This document shows positions 1 through 9,380 of a stretch of 64,000 nt of DNA, piece by piece. The stretch spans positions 806,001 to 870,000 of the forward strand of contig NZ_CP011308.1 in the NCBI RefSeq assembly GCF_000987835.1. The letters are read 5' to 3'. Positions within the stretch are counted from its first letter, which is position 1, and every line of letters begins with the position of its first letter. The position numbers and the translations under genes are program-made. This DNA is from Sulfurovum lithotrophicum. Lineage in GTDB: Bacteria; Campylobacterota; Campylobacteria; Campylobacterales; Sulfurovaceae. The notes beneath the pieces are model-generated. The model searched no databases. It saw only the letters and a program-made list of their open reading frames with translations, and was not told the origin of the DNA.

Positions 1-357
1 AGAGGCATAGTAGCTTCCGCTTGCCATAATGCCGCTGGCATAGGCGATGACAGGTTTCTTTTCCTTGAGCTCTTTGATAGCATGGCAGATCTCGATAGAA
101 GGAGGTACGGCGCCTCCGGGTGAGTTGACATTGAAAAGTACTCCTTTGATATCGTTATCTTTTTTTGCTTTGTCTATCTCTTTGAGGACCTTATCTGCAT
201 CCATGATGGGACCGGTGAGCCTGATCTCCTGCAGGTTGGCAGGTTTCAGTTTCGATTCTGAAGTAGGCATGAAGACGATCAGCAGGATAAGCAGGAAAAG
301 CATTCCCTTGAAGTGATCGCCGAGCCATTTGATGAAGTCGCTTAGATTTTTAAACAT
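1..357 (-). CDS. sppA: Signal peptide peptidase SppA, N-terminal part (cut by window edge)
   Basis: Serine protease of the S49 family that degrades cleaved signal peptides in the cytoplasmic membrane. Reading the minus strand from ATG at 357 gives a short cytosolic N-terminus, one hydrophobic membrane helix (about residues 19-31, GMLFLLILLIVF), and then the S49 core. The strand containing GVLFNVNSPGG and the sequence ASGIMASGSYYAS, which holds the nucleophile serine region, are both visible. The gene runs off the left edge, so the C-terminal part is unseen. Its ATG overlaps the stop of the upstream deaminase gene (TAA at 352-350) by 8 bases, so the two are translationally coupled. AAGGAG lies just upstream. 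Confidence 0.9.
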   Translation of the reverse strand, partial: MFKNLSDFIKWLGDHFKGMLFLLILLIVFMPTSESKLKPANLQEIRLTGPIMDADKVLKEIDKAKKDNDIKGVLFNVNSPGGAVPPSIEICHAIKELKEKKPVIAYASGIMASGSYYAS

Positions 358-1564
358 ATTTTTCTCCTTCTATATAGACATGTGAGACCTGTTTGGTATG
401 AATGATACTCCACAACGCCACCTCTTCTTTGCTTTGCGGCATAGCCGGCAGGGTAAGTACTGCAAGGTCTGCTGCGGCCCCCACTTCTATCTTCCCGCAA
501 TCGAGTCCGAGGATATCTGCGGCATCCTGCGTACTTGCTGTGATGAGTTGTTCTGCAAGCTCATGGATAGGTATGTCGTTATGCAGCATCAGAGCTGCTC
601 TGAACTCGTCAAAGATGCTGAGTGAATCGTTGGAGCTCAGTCCATCCGTGGCAACAGAGAAAGGCAGCTTGAGCTTTTCGATTTTTAGGCGTCCACAGCC
701 AAGGTAGCGGTTGGAACGGGGACAGTGTGCGATAGAATGGCCTTTTTGACTCAGGTACTCCAGCTCTTCTTCAGTGGCCTGGACTGCATGGGCAAAATGG
801 GTCGGGTAGGTGTCGAAGGCATGCATGAACTCTTGGATGTTCGTGACCGGAGTGGAAGTGCTGAAGTATTTTTCAAAGAAGCTTTTGAATTCTCCCTCTC
901 CCTCTTCCAGCCACTGACGCTCTGCCTGTGACTCCAGGAAATGCGCAGTCAGCGGCATCTTGTTCTGTTTGGCGAGTGTCACGGCTTTCTGAAGAATGAT
1001 GGGATGAACGGAGTAGGGGGAGTGGATGGCCACGGCTGGTGTGATCTTGGCAGATTCATCGCAGCTTTGAGAAGCCTTGACGCGTTCAAGAAAATCACCG
1101 TAGAGCATATCGGCAGTAGCGGCGTTGGAACCGATAACCTCATTGAAAAAAACGACACGTTGGGCTGCTTTTTCACACACTTCAAGTTCCGTACCAAAAC
1201 TGGAGATGGCACCGAATGTAGTAATGCCAGAACGCAGCATCTCATCACACTCTTTTTGCATCATGGTATTGTCGCAGGCATTGACGAGATCGTCCCTGTG
1301 TTCTATGACCGAGTCGAGCCACGGCATGAAGGAGCCATACTTCAAAGAGGTTCTGTTGGCGGAGAATTCAAGGTGAACATGGGTATTGATGAAACCGGGG
1401 TAGATAACAGAGTAGGGTGCGGTTCTGATGATCTCGGCTTTGGGATAAATGCTCAGCAGGCTTTCAAGAGGGCCGATACCGTGGATCTCGTTGTTAAAGG
1501 CTACAGCCTGGTTCTCTACGAAGCCATTAGGTGTATAGATATGGTCAGCTACGAGTATTTTCAT
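350..1564 (-). CDS. mqnF: Aminofutalosine deaminase (amidohydrolase family)
   Basis: Amidohydrolase of about 404 residues that, in Campylobacterota, deaminates 6-amino-6-deoxyfutalosine in the futalosine route to menaquinone (the enzyme is also called MqnX in other lineages). The metal-binding motif GFINTHVHLEF (HxH) lies near residue 60. Further ligand histidines sit in TAHFLES and THFAHAVQ, and the catalytic aspartate in SVATDGLSSND. The length is normal for the family. The start has AAGGA 8 bases upstream. It is followed by sppA with overlapping stop and start. Other cytosine or chlorohydrolase-like deaminases share these motifs, so the substrate is assigned from lineage context and is not proven by the sequence. 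Confidence 0.82.
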   Translation of the reverse strand: MKILVADHIYTPNGFVENQAVAFNNEIHGIGPLESLLSIYPKAEIIRTAPYSVIYPGFINTHVHLEFSANRTSLKYGSFMPWLDSVIEHRDDLVNACDNTMMQKECDEMLRSGITTFGAISSFGTELEVCEKAAQRVVFFNEVIGSNAATADMLYGDFLERVKASQSCDESAKITPAVAIHSPYSVHPIILQKAVTLAKQNKMPLTAHFLESQAERQWLEEGEGEFKSFFEKYFSTSTPVTNIQEFMHAFDTYPTHFAHAVQATEEELEYLSQKGHSIAHCPRSNRYLGCGRLKIEKLKLPFSVATDGLSSNDSLSIFDEFRAALMLHNDIPIHELAEQLITASTQDAADILGLDCGKIEVGAAADLAVLTLPAMPQSKEEVALWSIIHTKQVSHVYIEGEKYV

Positions 1565-1859
1565 TGCGTTTGTCCTTGTGTAGATACTGTTTTGTATTTT
1601 TAGATACCGAACATATAGACAGTATTATATCCAAGTGGGAGTTATTTTTACTCATGCAGATGTGGTACCCCGGAAAGGTAACCGCCTTGTCAAAAGAGAC
1701 TGGAGCAGAGAATAACTAACCGAAAATCGGAGTTTCAAAAAAAGGTAATACCAAGCGATTGGGCTTCAATAAGCTCTATTTTTTTCGTTTCTACTGGGGA
1801 CGGATGAGAACGAAAGAAAAAAATATGTTACAATTAAACATATTAACTTTTAAGGGGTC

Positions 1860-2576
1860 ATGATGAAAAAGCTACTGTTTTTAAGCCTATCGTTCATATT
1901 TATATCAACACAGGTTCTTTATGCCAAAACGAAGCGCTATAAAGTAGAGTCCGGTATGGTAACTTACAAGATTACGGGCAGTGGAAATATTATGGGTATG
2001 AAACATGAGACACATGGGCACAAAACTCTCTATTTTGAAGACTATGGCAATGTGCAAGTGCAGGAAACAGAGGAAACGACTACAACAATGGGCCGTACTG
2101 AGACACGGCATGAACTGGTGAAGATCCAGGACGGTATGGTTTATTCTGTTGATTATAAACAAAAAAGAATCACCAAACAGGATATGTCTGAGTTGATGAA
2201 CGGAAAAGATATGAGCAAAATGGGTAAAGAGATGCTCAAAAATATGGGTGGCAAGAAGGTAGGTGAGGGTGAAGTGTTAGGGCTTCCCTGTGAGGTTTGG
2301 GAAGTTATGGGAAGTAAAATATGGATGCATAAAGGGGTGACCCTGAAGATTGAAAGCAATATCATGGGTATGACACACAAAGAGGAGGCAACAGAGGCAA
2401 AGTTCGGTGTTTCCATTCCGTCCGATAAGCTAAAACTGCCTGATTATCCAATTCAGTCCCTGGAAGAGATGATGCAGCATCAGATGAGTACACCCGGCAG
2501 AGGAGGGCATCAGCCAAGTCCTGAAGAGATAAAACAGATGCAGGAGATGATGAAAAATATGTTTAAGAGCAAATAA
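1860..2576 (+). CDS. Secreted/periplasmic protein of unknown function
   Basis: 238 residues with a clear signal peptide (MMKKLLFLSLSFIFISTQVLYA, cleavage probably after residue 22). The mature part opens with a strand-rich region, KYRVES-like then GMVTYKITGSG. It continues with LYFEDYGNVQVQE, a central Met/Lys-rich stretch (SELMNGKDMSKMGKEML), and CEVWEVMGSKIWMHKGVTLKIES. The last 60 residues are rich in Met, Gln and His. I do not recognise a named family. The order of elements matches the protein at 51657-52706 in this window, so the two look like distant paralogues. A candidate promoter with TACAAT lies about 30 bases upstream, and AAGGGG precedes the tandem ATG ATG. Confidence 0.75.
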   Translation: MMKKLLFLSLSFIFISTQVLYAKTKRYKVESGMVTYKITGSGNIMGMKHETHGHKTLYFEDYGNVQVQETEETTTTMGRTETRHELVKIQDGMVYSVDYKQKRITKQDMSELMNGKDMSKMGKEMLKNMGGKKVGEGEVLGLPCEVWEVMGSKIWMHKGVTLKIESNIMGMTHKEEATEAKFGVSIPSDKLKLPDYPIQSLEEMMQHQMSTPGRGGHQPSPEEIKQMQEMMKNMFKSK

Positions 2577-2817
2577 TCAAATATTTAATAGCAGCTATAC
2601 CCGCCATCAGTAACCCTATCAAACCCATCTCGATCTAGAATTGACGAAAGACACTGTACGAAAGAATCACTTGATTGGTGATTTGGAATAAATTTATTTA
2701 GAATATCCGAAATAATACCTAAAATTAAGTTTTATTCAAGAAATAATACTCCATTATTAACTTTATATCATAGTTTAGAAACACTTTGATTTTCAGTATA
2801 ATAATATAGGATAAAAA
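2577..2817. other. AT-rich gene-free leader of the histidine kinase gene
   Basis: About 240 bases with no supported gene. The right half is very AT-rich and contains TATAAT-like hexamers just upstream of the kinase ATG, consistent with its promoter. A 21-codon hydrophobic minus-strand frame (2563-2628) has no ribosome binding site and was not accepted. Confidence 0.4.
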
Positions 2818-4908
2818 ATGAATAAAATCGGTTTTTATCAACAATACAAAAAAAAGTTCACACTTACTATTCTCTTTTTAACTGCTTTTTTAATGATCAT
2901 TCAAGTACTCACGGAATTGATCTTTTATAAACGAGTGCTTGTGGTTGATACCATATTATGTTCTATGGCCTTTATGCTGGTATTATATTATTATATTTTC
3001 AGAGATATCTACAAGACGTCTCAATATCTTGCCGTTGTATATTACATTAGTGCGGTCCTGGTCTTTTATGCTGGTTCCTATATTAACATTATGTATTACT
3101 TATGGATGCTTTTTTACCCGGTACTTATTTTCTATCTCATCGGGTATGAAAAAGGACGCGTCTGGGTAGGAAGTCTGCTGTTCATCATCACTGTTTTTTT
3201 TCTACTGATCACAACAGGGATTTTTTCTGCTGCTTTAGATGACTATGCACTGCTGCAAAGCTATTTGGCTCTACTTACCATATCGCTCATGGCATACTAT
3301 TTTCAAAAAATGTACTTTGATGTCAGCTCCATCCGGCAATATGAAAACAGCATGAAAACCAAAAAGCTAAAAGAGCGTATGGAACGTGCACTTACAGGCT
3401 ACAATGCTGGTGCCTATGAGTGGAATATGGTTGATAACAGCGCCTACCTCTCGCCACAATGGAAAAGGATGCTGGGATATGATGAAGATATTGTATTTCC
3501 TGACCATCTGTCTACTTGGAAAGATCGTGTCCACCCAGACGATATTGACAATGTCATGGAACTTGTACGAGTCACGCTCGAAGCCAAAAAAGAGTATGTA
3601 GAGACGATCCACCGTCTGAAACATAAAAACGGGCAATGGATATGGATTCTTGGCAGAGGATATATTGAGTATGACAGGAACGGCATCCCTGTCCGTATGA
3701 CAGGAATCCACACGAATATTACCGAGCAGAAACAATTTGAAGAGCAGTTGGCACAAGCAAAGGAGACTGCCGAAAAAGCGCTTCAAGTGAAGAGTATCTT
3801 CTTGGCCAATATGTCGCATGAGATCCGCACCCCGCTTAATGCGATCAACGGTTTTATTGGATTGTTGGCAAAAGAGGAATATGACCCCGAAAAGCTCAAA
3901 TATTTGCAGGTCATCAAGGATGCTTCACACACGCTGCTCAATACAATAAACGATATTTTGGATATCAGCAAGATAGAGAGTGGTAAACTGAACATTTCCA
4001 AAGTCAATTTTCGCCCTTATAAGGAGATTATGGCGACGGCAGAACTGTTCCAGGCAAAGGTATCCGAGAAAGGCATTACGCTCAATGTCAACTATATCCC
4101 AGGAATACCCGAAGTGCTTTATAGCGATATACTGCGAATCAAGCAAGTTATTTATAACCTGCTTTCCAATGCACTCAAGTTTACGCCGGAAAACGGTGCC
4201 ATTAGTATAAATATAAAGTATGCAGATCACAGATTGCACATCACAGTGGCAGATAGCGGCATAGGAATAGAGCAAGATAAGTTAGATTATATTTTCGAAT
4301 CATTTTCCCAGGCAGAGGAATCTACTGTCAGAGAATATGGCGGAAGCGGTCTGGGACTGTCGATCTCATCACAGCTCGTACAGCTGCTTGGGGGTGAGAT
4401 CAATGTGACCAGTACCCTAGGCAAAGGAAGCACCTTTTCCTTTTTTATCCCCGTTGAGACAGGTGAAATGGAGGAGTTGGAACAAAAGCCGTTGCATGAC
4501 AGAGACATTCCGCTAACCGGGAACATTCTTGTAGTTGAAGACATAGCCGCCAACCGAATGTTTATCTCTCTGTTATTGAAAAACAGCGGTTTGACGTATG
4601 ATGAGGCCGTTGACGGTATTGAAGCAGTTGAAAAGTTTGAAGCCGGAAACTACGACCTGATATTAATGGATGAAAATATGCCACGCCTTAACGGTAGGGG
4701 TGCAACGCAGAAAATTCGCATTATCGAAAAAGAAAAAAAGCGTGGATATACACCGATCATTGCCCTAACGGCAAATGCCCTTGTGGGTGACAGGGAAAAA
4801 TATATTAATGCCGGTATGGATGATTATCTTGCAAAACCGATCGAACCCGATACCCTGATACCAATACTGTATCAATATCTGAACAGCAAAGAAATAGGAG
4901 TCAGGTAA
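2818..4908 (+). CDS. Membrane-bound hybrid sensor histidine kinase (7TM-like, PAS, HisKA, HATPase, receiver)
   Basis: 696 residues. Residues about 14-165 form five to six membrane helices with few charges. A PAS domain follows at about 190-310 (AYEWNMVDNSAYLSPQWKRMLG to the PAC end GIHTNITEQKQFEEQL). The dimerisation/phosphoacceptor box is SHEIRTPLNAI with phospho-acceptor His334. The ATPase boxes are NLLSNALKF (N), DSGIGIE (G1) and GGSGLGLSI (G2). A C-terminal receiver has Asp618 in LILMDENMP, the TAN motif ALTANAL and the lysine of AKPIEP. There is no DNA-binding output and no obvious partner regulator next to it, so output is probably by phosphotransfer to a remote protein or to the adjacent c-di-GMP gene. 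The ligand is unknown. Confidence 0.92.
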   Translation: MNKIGFYQQYKKKFTLTILFLTAFLMIIQVLTELIFYKRVLVVDTILCSMAFMLVLYYYIFRDIYKTSQYLAVVYYISAVLVFYAGSYINIMYYLWMLFYPVLIFYLIGYEKGRVWVGSLLFIITVFFLLITTGIFSAALDDYALLQSYLALLTISLMAYYFQKMYFDVSSIRQYENSMKTKKLKERMERALTGYNAGAYEWNMVDNSAYLSPQWKRMLGYDEDIVFPDHLSTWKDRVHPDDIDNVMELVRVTLEAKKEYVETIHRLKHKNGQWIWILGRGYIEYDRNGIPVRMTGIHTNITEQKQFEEQLAQAKETAEKALQVKSIFLANMSHEIRTPLNAINGFIGLLAKEEYDPEKLKYLQVIKDASHTLLNTINDILDISKIESGKLNISKVNFRPYKEIMATAELFQAKVSEKGITLNVNYIPGIPEVLYSDILRIKQVIYNLLSNALKFTPENGAISINIKYADHRLHITVADSGIGIEQDKLDYIFESFSQAEESTVREYGGSGLGLSISSQLVQLLGGEINVTSTLGKGSTFSFFIPVETGEMEELEQKPLHDRDIPLTGNILVVEDIAANRMFISLLLKNSGLTYDEAVDGIEAVEKFEAGNYDLILMDENMPRLNGRGATQKIRIIEKEKKRGYTPIIALTANALVGDREKYINAGMDDYLAKPIEPDTLIPILYQYLNSKEIGVR

Positions 4909-4914
4909 GAAAGG

Positions 4915-4944
4915 AAGTATAGGTGGCGACTGACCCCTATACTT
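4915..4944. terminator. Hairpin after the histidine kinase gene, no U-tract
   Basis: A perfect 9-bp stem, AAGTATAGG (4915-4923) and CCTATACTT (4936-4944), with a 12-base loop begins 6 bases after the kinase stop codon. No T-run follows, so it is either a weak or factor-assisted terminator or a 3'-end stabiliser. Confidence 0.4.
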
Positions 4945-5083
4945 CATGCCCCATGACCCTCCCCCGCCATATTTTTTTCCTCTCTTGGAAGGATCCCGAA
5001 TTTAAATCCAAAGTGTAATTTCTATGCTTTTAGTATTTTTTTACTATAATTTAATCTAATAAAATAAGTGAAGGGTATTTTCT

Positions 5084-6961
5084 ATGCGAAAGATTAAAAA
5101 AGCCATTGATGATCTTATACATTTGGGTTATTTTTCACCCTGGAAAGAAATATTGCTTACTGAAAAGGCAGCAGGATACTGGAAAAGGGTAGGATGGGAA
5201 GATCCGGATAAAAAAGTATGCAGTGAAATTGGAGAATACTTTTATAGCTCCGGTGTACCTTTTGTTATTGTATCAGACTATGTCGATGAGTTTTTTCGCT
5301 GTATCTTTTACAGGGAAAAAGAGGGACACAGGATCAAAAACTATATTTCTGAAGCTTTTTTGGCTGAAAAAATTGAGAAAGACAGCCGGCATATTCAGAT
5401 TGAGCTTGAAAAAATTTTTTTACCTACACTTGAAAAAAATCGTAAATTGATCAATGCACACCTTCATTGGATGCAGGCTTTCATAGCAAATATCAAAGGA
5501 GAGAAAAAACCTTTGGAACTTGATCCTGAATATTGTGAAATAGGCAAATGGCTGCTTACCTACAAAGGAGACAGTGATTATGAGGAGATTGACAAAAAAC
5601 ATAGATGTCTGCATGCACTTGCACAAAGTGCCATGCGGATGTATGAGAAGAAGGAATATGCCTATTTTCTTCTTCCTTATCATAACATATTAACCTATTC
5701 GTATAATATACGTGATATGCTGATGAATTTTTATATGGTGGAGCATTTGGACTCTATCTATATCGATCCGCTGACAGGCCTGTCAAACTATTTGCAGCTT
5801 TTAGAATATATCGAATCCTGTAATAAAAAGATGAGCCTTTTTATTTTCAATATCAGCGAATTCAGCAAGATAAACCTTGTATACGGGCATAAAAAAAGCA
5901 ATAAGATATTAAAAGAGATGGCGAACTATTTACTGGATGAGGTCGGTGCAGAGTCTGTATTTAGAATTTACGCAGATGAATTTGCTGTTGTGATCGATAC
6001 CAAAGATCGGAAAAGCATTGCTTCAAAATTGAAAAAAGAAATAGAAGAACAACTGTATAGCGTGCCTGAAAACAAAATTACCCTAAGAATATACGGATGT
6101 GTTGCCTCATTTGGGGAACAGGTACTGGAGCTCTGCGAGTATGGGATGATGGCTTCAAAAGAGCAGCATGGATCCATTATTGAATCGGAGAAAATAGACA
6201 AAGACCAGATCGAGTATTTTGCAAAACATATTACCTTCCAGCAAAAATTACGTCTGGCATTTATGGATAGCCGGATCCTGCTTTATTTTCAGCCGATCTT
6301 GGACCTTAGGAGCAATAAGATCATTAAATACGAAGTACTTATGCGTATAAAGGATGAGAATGGAGAGATACTGCTTCCCTCTGATTTTTTGGATATACTG
6401 AAAAAGATGTACATTTATCCTGAAGTGACCAAGCTTATCATTAAAAAAGCGTTTGAGTTCTTTAAAGACAAGCCTTATAAATTTTCTATCAATCTCTCTT
6501 ATCTGGATATTATTGATACTGAAATCAAAATATTTATTTCAACCATACTGAAAAATAATCCCGAGATTGCCAAACGTTGTATTTTTGAACTGCTTGAGAG
6601 TGAAGCGGCCCTGAATTTACAGGAGGTGAATGATTTTTTTGTGATGGTACACAGCTATGGGGCAAAAATCGCCATCGATGACTTTGGTTCGGGGTATTCA
6701 AATTATGATGTGATCTTTAATTTTGATATAGATTATATCAAAATTGACGGCATACTGGTACAAAACCTTGAGAATGACCATAAATCCCAGATCATGGTAG
6801 AATCTATTGTATCGCTTGCCAAGGAAACAGGATCAAAAGTAATAGCAGAATGGATCTCGAACAAAACATTGCTGGAGAAGGCAAGAGTGATGGGCATAGA
6901 TTATGCGCAAGGTTATTATGTAGGTAAACCAAGTCCCGCGTTAATGCCAAAGGAAGCTTAA
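5084..6961 (+). CDS. CZB-type zinc sensor domain with degenerate GGDEF and intact EAL domains
   Basis: 625 residues, no membrane segment. Residues about 118-190 match the CZB (chemoreceptor zinc-binding) pattern: HxxW at His126-Trp129, CxxGKW at Cys151, and the HxxxH pair His173/His177, the expected four zinc ligands. The cyclase domain starts at DPLTGLSNY, but its signature is YADEF (296-300) instead of GGDEF, so cyclase activity is doubtful. The phosphodiesterase domain reads EVL at Glu417, followed by NLS, FELLESE, IDDFGSGYSN, IKIDG, VIAEW and QGYYVGKP; all metal and catalytic residues appear present. The likely role is zinc- or redox-modulated c-di-GMP hydrolysis, with the GGDEF part possibly regulatory. 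The first 115 residues are unassigned. AAGGG precedes the ATG. Confidence 0.85.
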   Translation: MRKIKKAIDDLIHLGYFSPWKEILLTEKAAGYWKRVGWEDPDKKVCSEIGEYFYSSGVPFVIVSDYVDEFFRCIFYREKEGHRIKNYISEAFLAEKIEKDSRHIQIELEKIFLPTLEKNRKLINAHLHWMQAFIANIKGEKKPLELDPEYCEIGKWLLTYKGDSDYEEIDKKHRCLHALAQSAMRMYEKKEYAYFLLPYHNILTYSYNIRDMLMNFYMVEHLDSIYIDPLTGLSNYLQLLEYIESCNKKMSLFIFNISEFSKINLVYGHKKSNKILKEMANYLLDEVGAESVFRIYADEFAVVIDTKDRKSIASKLKKEIEEQLYSVPENKITLRIYGCVASFGEQVLELCEYGMMASKEQHGSIIESEKIDKDQIEYFAKHITFQQKLRLAFMDSRILLYFQPILDLRSNKIIKYEVLMRIKDENGEILLPSDFLDILKKMYIYPEVTKLIIKKAFEFFKDKPYKFSINLSYLDIIDTEIKIFISTILKNNPEIAKRCIFELLESEAALNLQEVNDFFVMVHSYGAKIAIDDFGSGYSNYDVIFNFDIDYIKIDGILVQNLENDHKSQIMVESIVSLAKETGSKVIAEWISNKTLLEKARVMGIDYAQGYYVGKPSPALMPKEA

Positions 6962-7070
6962 AGCTCAGTTGCCACCTTAAAAGACCCTAAAAAAGATAAC
7001 AATTCTACCAGTTTTTACTAAAAGAATTTATTGCGCTAGTTTACTTGCACTTCAAGACCCTTTTTATAAA

Positions 7071-7160
7071 GGACATAAATCTGTAGAAACAACCATGATC
7101 TATATGCATATGGTGGTAGAGATGAACAGGGGCAGGGTAGTGAGCCCTTTGGACATGTAG
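7071..7160 (+). pseudogene. C-terminal remnant of an integron-type integrase (IntI-like)
   Basis: The frame from 7071 to the TAG at 7158-7160 reads GHKSVETTMIYMHMVVEMNR then GRVVSPLDM. This is the characteristic end of integron integrases: the GH of box II, TTMIYxH with the nucleophile tyrosine, and the terminal VxSPLD block. The frame stays open upstream only to 6981, but that part (ending ALQDPFYK) does not look like an integrase, and no start or N-terminal domain exists. The gene was therefore destroyed, leaving about 30 recognisable codons. No attC-like repeats were seen beside it. Confidence 0.75.
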
Positions 7161-7239
7161 CTTCATTGAGGGCACTCTCTGAAAACATTAAAGCAATTTC
7201 GATAAAATAAAACCCAAATTATATTAAATAAGGCAGAAA

Positions 7240-7728
7240 ATGAAAATAGTTGTAATACAGGGTCCAAACCTCAATATGCTCGGAATCAGAGAACAGAATA
7301 TCTATGGTCCGATGAAACTCGAAGATATTCATAAGCAGATGAAAGGTTTTGCAGACCAGAATAAACTCGAGATCGAATTTTTCCAGAGCAACCTCGAGGG
7401 TGAGATCGTAGACCGTATCCAGGAGTGCATCGGTGATGCAGACGGGATCATCATCAACCCGGCAGCCTATACGCATACTTCCATCGCTATCCGTGATGCG
7501 ATCGCAGCAGTACAGCTTCCGACATTGGAAGTACACCTTTCCAATATCCATCAGAGAGAAGAGTTCAGACACAAGTCGCTCATCGCGCCTGTATGTGCAG
7601 GACAGATCGTGGGTATGGGACCTTTTGGTTACCATCTTGCAATGGTCGGTATGACGCAGATCCTTTCTGAAGTAGCGGCAATGAGAGAGCAGCAGGCCAA
7701 AGCCCAGGCAGCAGCACAGCAGAAGTAA
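7240..7728 (+). CDS. aroQ: 3-Dehydroquinate dehydratase, type II
   Basis: 162 residues. Removes water from 3-dehydroquinate in the shikimate pathway; type II enzymes are cytosolic dodecamers. The N-terminal block [16 protein letters not shown], the central [14 protein letters not shown] and [19 protein letters not shown], and the [17 protein letters not shown] block with catalytic His and Arg are all present. The C-terminus has an extra Ala/Gln-rich tail ([12 protein letters not shown]) outside the fold. First gene of a run to mnmA, the order commonly seen in Campylobacterota (aroQ, peptidase, folK, flhF). Confidence 0.96.
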   Translation: MKIVVIQGPNLNMLGIREQNIYGPMKLEDIHKQMKGFADQNKLEIEFFQSNLEGEIVDRIQECIGDADGIIINPAAYTHTSIAIRDAIAAVQLPTLEVHLSNIHQREEFRHKSLIAPVCAGQIVGMGPFGYHLAMVGMTQILSEVAAMREQQAKAQAAAQQK

Positions 7729-7843
7729 TTTTCTCTGTTTTCTGTGTCCGTCGCAGAAGACATTCATACCTCGTATTGGTCAGGCGGTGCGAAATATCGC
7801 ACCCGCACCCTACGGTCATCTTCTTATCTTAAAAGGCTTAATT

Positions 7844-8863
7844 ATGAACTACATGCTCAAAGATGAAAATGCCATCTATTATGAATGCGGTTACAGTTGT
7901 GACAATGCACTCTATCTCTCACTGGGATCCGAGGCATTCTTCATTACCGACAGCCGATATACGATAGATGCGCAGGATCATGTCAGGGGTGCCAATGTAG
8001 TGATAGACGGAGACCTGTACGGAAGCGCGGTGAAGCTGCTGAAAAAGGCAAAAGTCAGAAAGGTGATCTTCGATCCAAAAGAGTGGAGTGTTGCCGGCTT
8101 TGAAGCCATCAGTACCAAAACCAAAGTGCATTTCAAGGCAATGCCGGACTTTTCCCATAAAAAACGTATCATCAAAAGTGATGCGGAGTTGAAGATCATA
8201 GCCAAAGCGGCCAAGCTTGGTGCCAAAGCCTTTTCTGTGCTTGCCAAAGAGTTCAACAAGAAGGGTTTTGGTGAAAATGAATTTAAACTGACATACCGAG
8301 CCAAGAGTATTCTAAGTGGTTTGGGAAAGTATGATCTCAGTTTCGATCCGATCGTGGCCATCAATGCCAATGCCGCCAAACCGCATGCCACACCAAGCAG
8401 AAGAAAGCTTAAAAGAGGTGATCTTCTGCTGGTAGATGCGGGGCTGAAGTACAAACGCTACTGTTCTGACAGGACACGTACGGTCTTTGCGGAGAAAGGC
8501 TTCATGTTCAAGACTGAACAGAGCTTCTCAAAGAAGAAGGTACAAAAAGCCTACGATACTGTGCTCAAAGCCCATGACAGGGCCATAGCCAAAGCCCGTT
8601 CAGGCATGAAAGCCAAAGAGGTCGATGCCCTCACACGCGATCTCATCACCAAAGCAGGTTTTGGAGAGTACTATGTCCACTCGACAGGCCACGGTGTAGG
8701 ACTGGATATTCATGAGATGCCCTACATCTCCAGCCGCTCAGACACTGTCATCGAAGACGGGATGGTTTATACCATAGAGCCGGGTATCTACATCCCCGGA
8801 GAGTTCGGTATTCGTATTGAGGATATGGTGGCCATGGTGGACGGCAGAGCGCGGGTGCTCTGA
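7844..8863 (+). CDS. M24 family aminopeptidase (Xaa-Pro type)
   Basis: 339 residues from ATG at 7844. That start is chosen because AAAAGG lies 8-13 bases upstream and the family-like sequence begins there (MNYMLKDENAIYYECG). An N-terminal creatinase-like domain covers about residues 1-115 and the pita-bread metalloprotease domain the rest. Dinuclear metal ligands are visible: Asp198 in LLVDAGLKYKRYCSDRTRT, Asp209 in the same block, His in HSTGHGVGLDIHE, Glu in TIEPGIYIPGE and Glu in GIRIEDM. It removes N-terminal residues before proline in the cytosol. PepP and PepQ cannot be separated from sequence alone. It lies between aroQ and folK in the same direction. Confidence 0.88.
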   Translation: MNYMLKDENAIYYECGYSCDNALYLSLGSEAFFITDSRYTIDAQDHVRGANVVIDGDLYGSAVKLLKKAKVRKVIFDPKEWSVAGFEAISTKTKVHFKAMPDFSHKKRIIKSDAELKIIAKAAKLGAKAFSVLAKEFNKKGFGENEFKLTYRAKSILSGLGKYDLSFDPIVAINANAAKPHATPSRRKLKRGDLLLVDAGLKYKRYCSDRTRTVFAEKGFMFKTEQSFSKKKVQKAYDTVLKAHDRAIAKARSGMKAKEVDALTRDLITKAGFGEYYVHSTGHGVGLDIHEMPYISSRSDTVIEDGMVYTIEPGIYIPGEFGIRIEDMVAMVDGRARVL

Positions 8864-8882
8864 TTTTTATATTGGGGAATAA

Positions 8883-9380
8883 ATGGTAAAAAGAAAAAAA
8901 CTGAACAAAGACTTGACATTGATTTTTACCCCTCATTTTCCCTATAATGCAAAGAGAAAATCCCGTATGCGCTACAGAGCGCTTCTGGGGATCGGCGGGA
9001 ATGTAGGTGATGTACTCCGTCGTTTCGAGCATTTTTACTGGTACCTGAAAGATTCCGAATTTGTTTATTTACTGGAGAGCTCACCGATACTGAAAAATCC
9101 ACCGTTCGGTTTTCTGGAACAGAATGATTTTTTGAACGCGACATTGCTTGTAGAGACCGATCTGACACCAAAGCAATTACTGCGTTATGTTCTTCGGGTA
9201 GAAAAGAAGTTTGGCAGAAAACGTTTGTTTAAAGACGGACCAAGAACACTGGATATAGACTTGATATTTTATGAGGATATCAGGATGGAGAGTAGAGAAT
9301 TGACACTTCCGCATCCCTCATGGATGCAGAGAGCATCAGTGCTGATCCCTCTGTCAATGATGAAAGAAAAGGTAAGATAA
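8883..9380 (+). CDS. folK: 2-Amino-4-hydroxy-6-hydroxymethyldihydropteridine pyrophosphokinase
   Basis: 165 residues. Transfers pyrophosphate from ATP to hydroxymethyl-dihydropterin in folate synthesis. The HPPK motifs are clear: LLGIGGNVGDV, the PFGFLEQNDFLNATLLVET substrate block, and RTLDIDLIFYEDI (the DxD metal site), then LPHPSWMQRASVLIPL. About 35 residues precede the conserved core, so a later start is possible, but GGGGAA upstream of 8883 supports the longer form. Its TAA overlaps the flhF ATG by one base (TAATG). Confidence 0.93.
   Translation: MVKRKKLNKDLTLIFTPHFPYNAKRKSRMRYRALLGIGGNVGDVLRRFEHFYWYLKDSEFVYLLESSPILKNPPFGFLEQNDFLNATLLVETDLTPKQLLRYVLRVEKKFGRKRLFKDGPRTLDIDLIFYEDIRMESRELTLPHPSWMQRASVLIPLSMMKEKVR

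Noticed and set aside
47-316. 89-residue plus-strand frame at the left edge
   Set aside because: Antisense to the clear sppA coding sequence on the minus strand.
941-1603. 220-residue plus-strand frame
   Set aside because: Antisense to mqnF, with no family-like motif; an overlap shadow.
1531-1719. 62-residue plus-strand frame in the gap before 1860
   Set aside because: Starts inside mqnF antisense, no family, no ribosome site.
2563-2628. 21-residue hydrophobic minus-strand peptide (MGLIGLLMAGIAAIKYLI...), toxin-like
   Set aside because: No ribosome site and overlap with the end of the preceding gene; likely chance.
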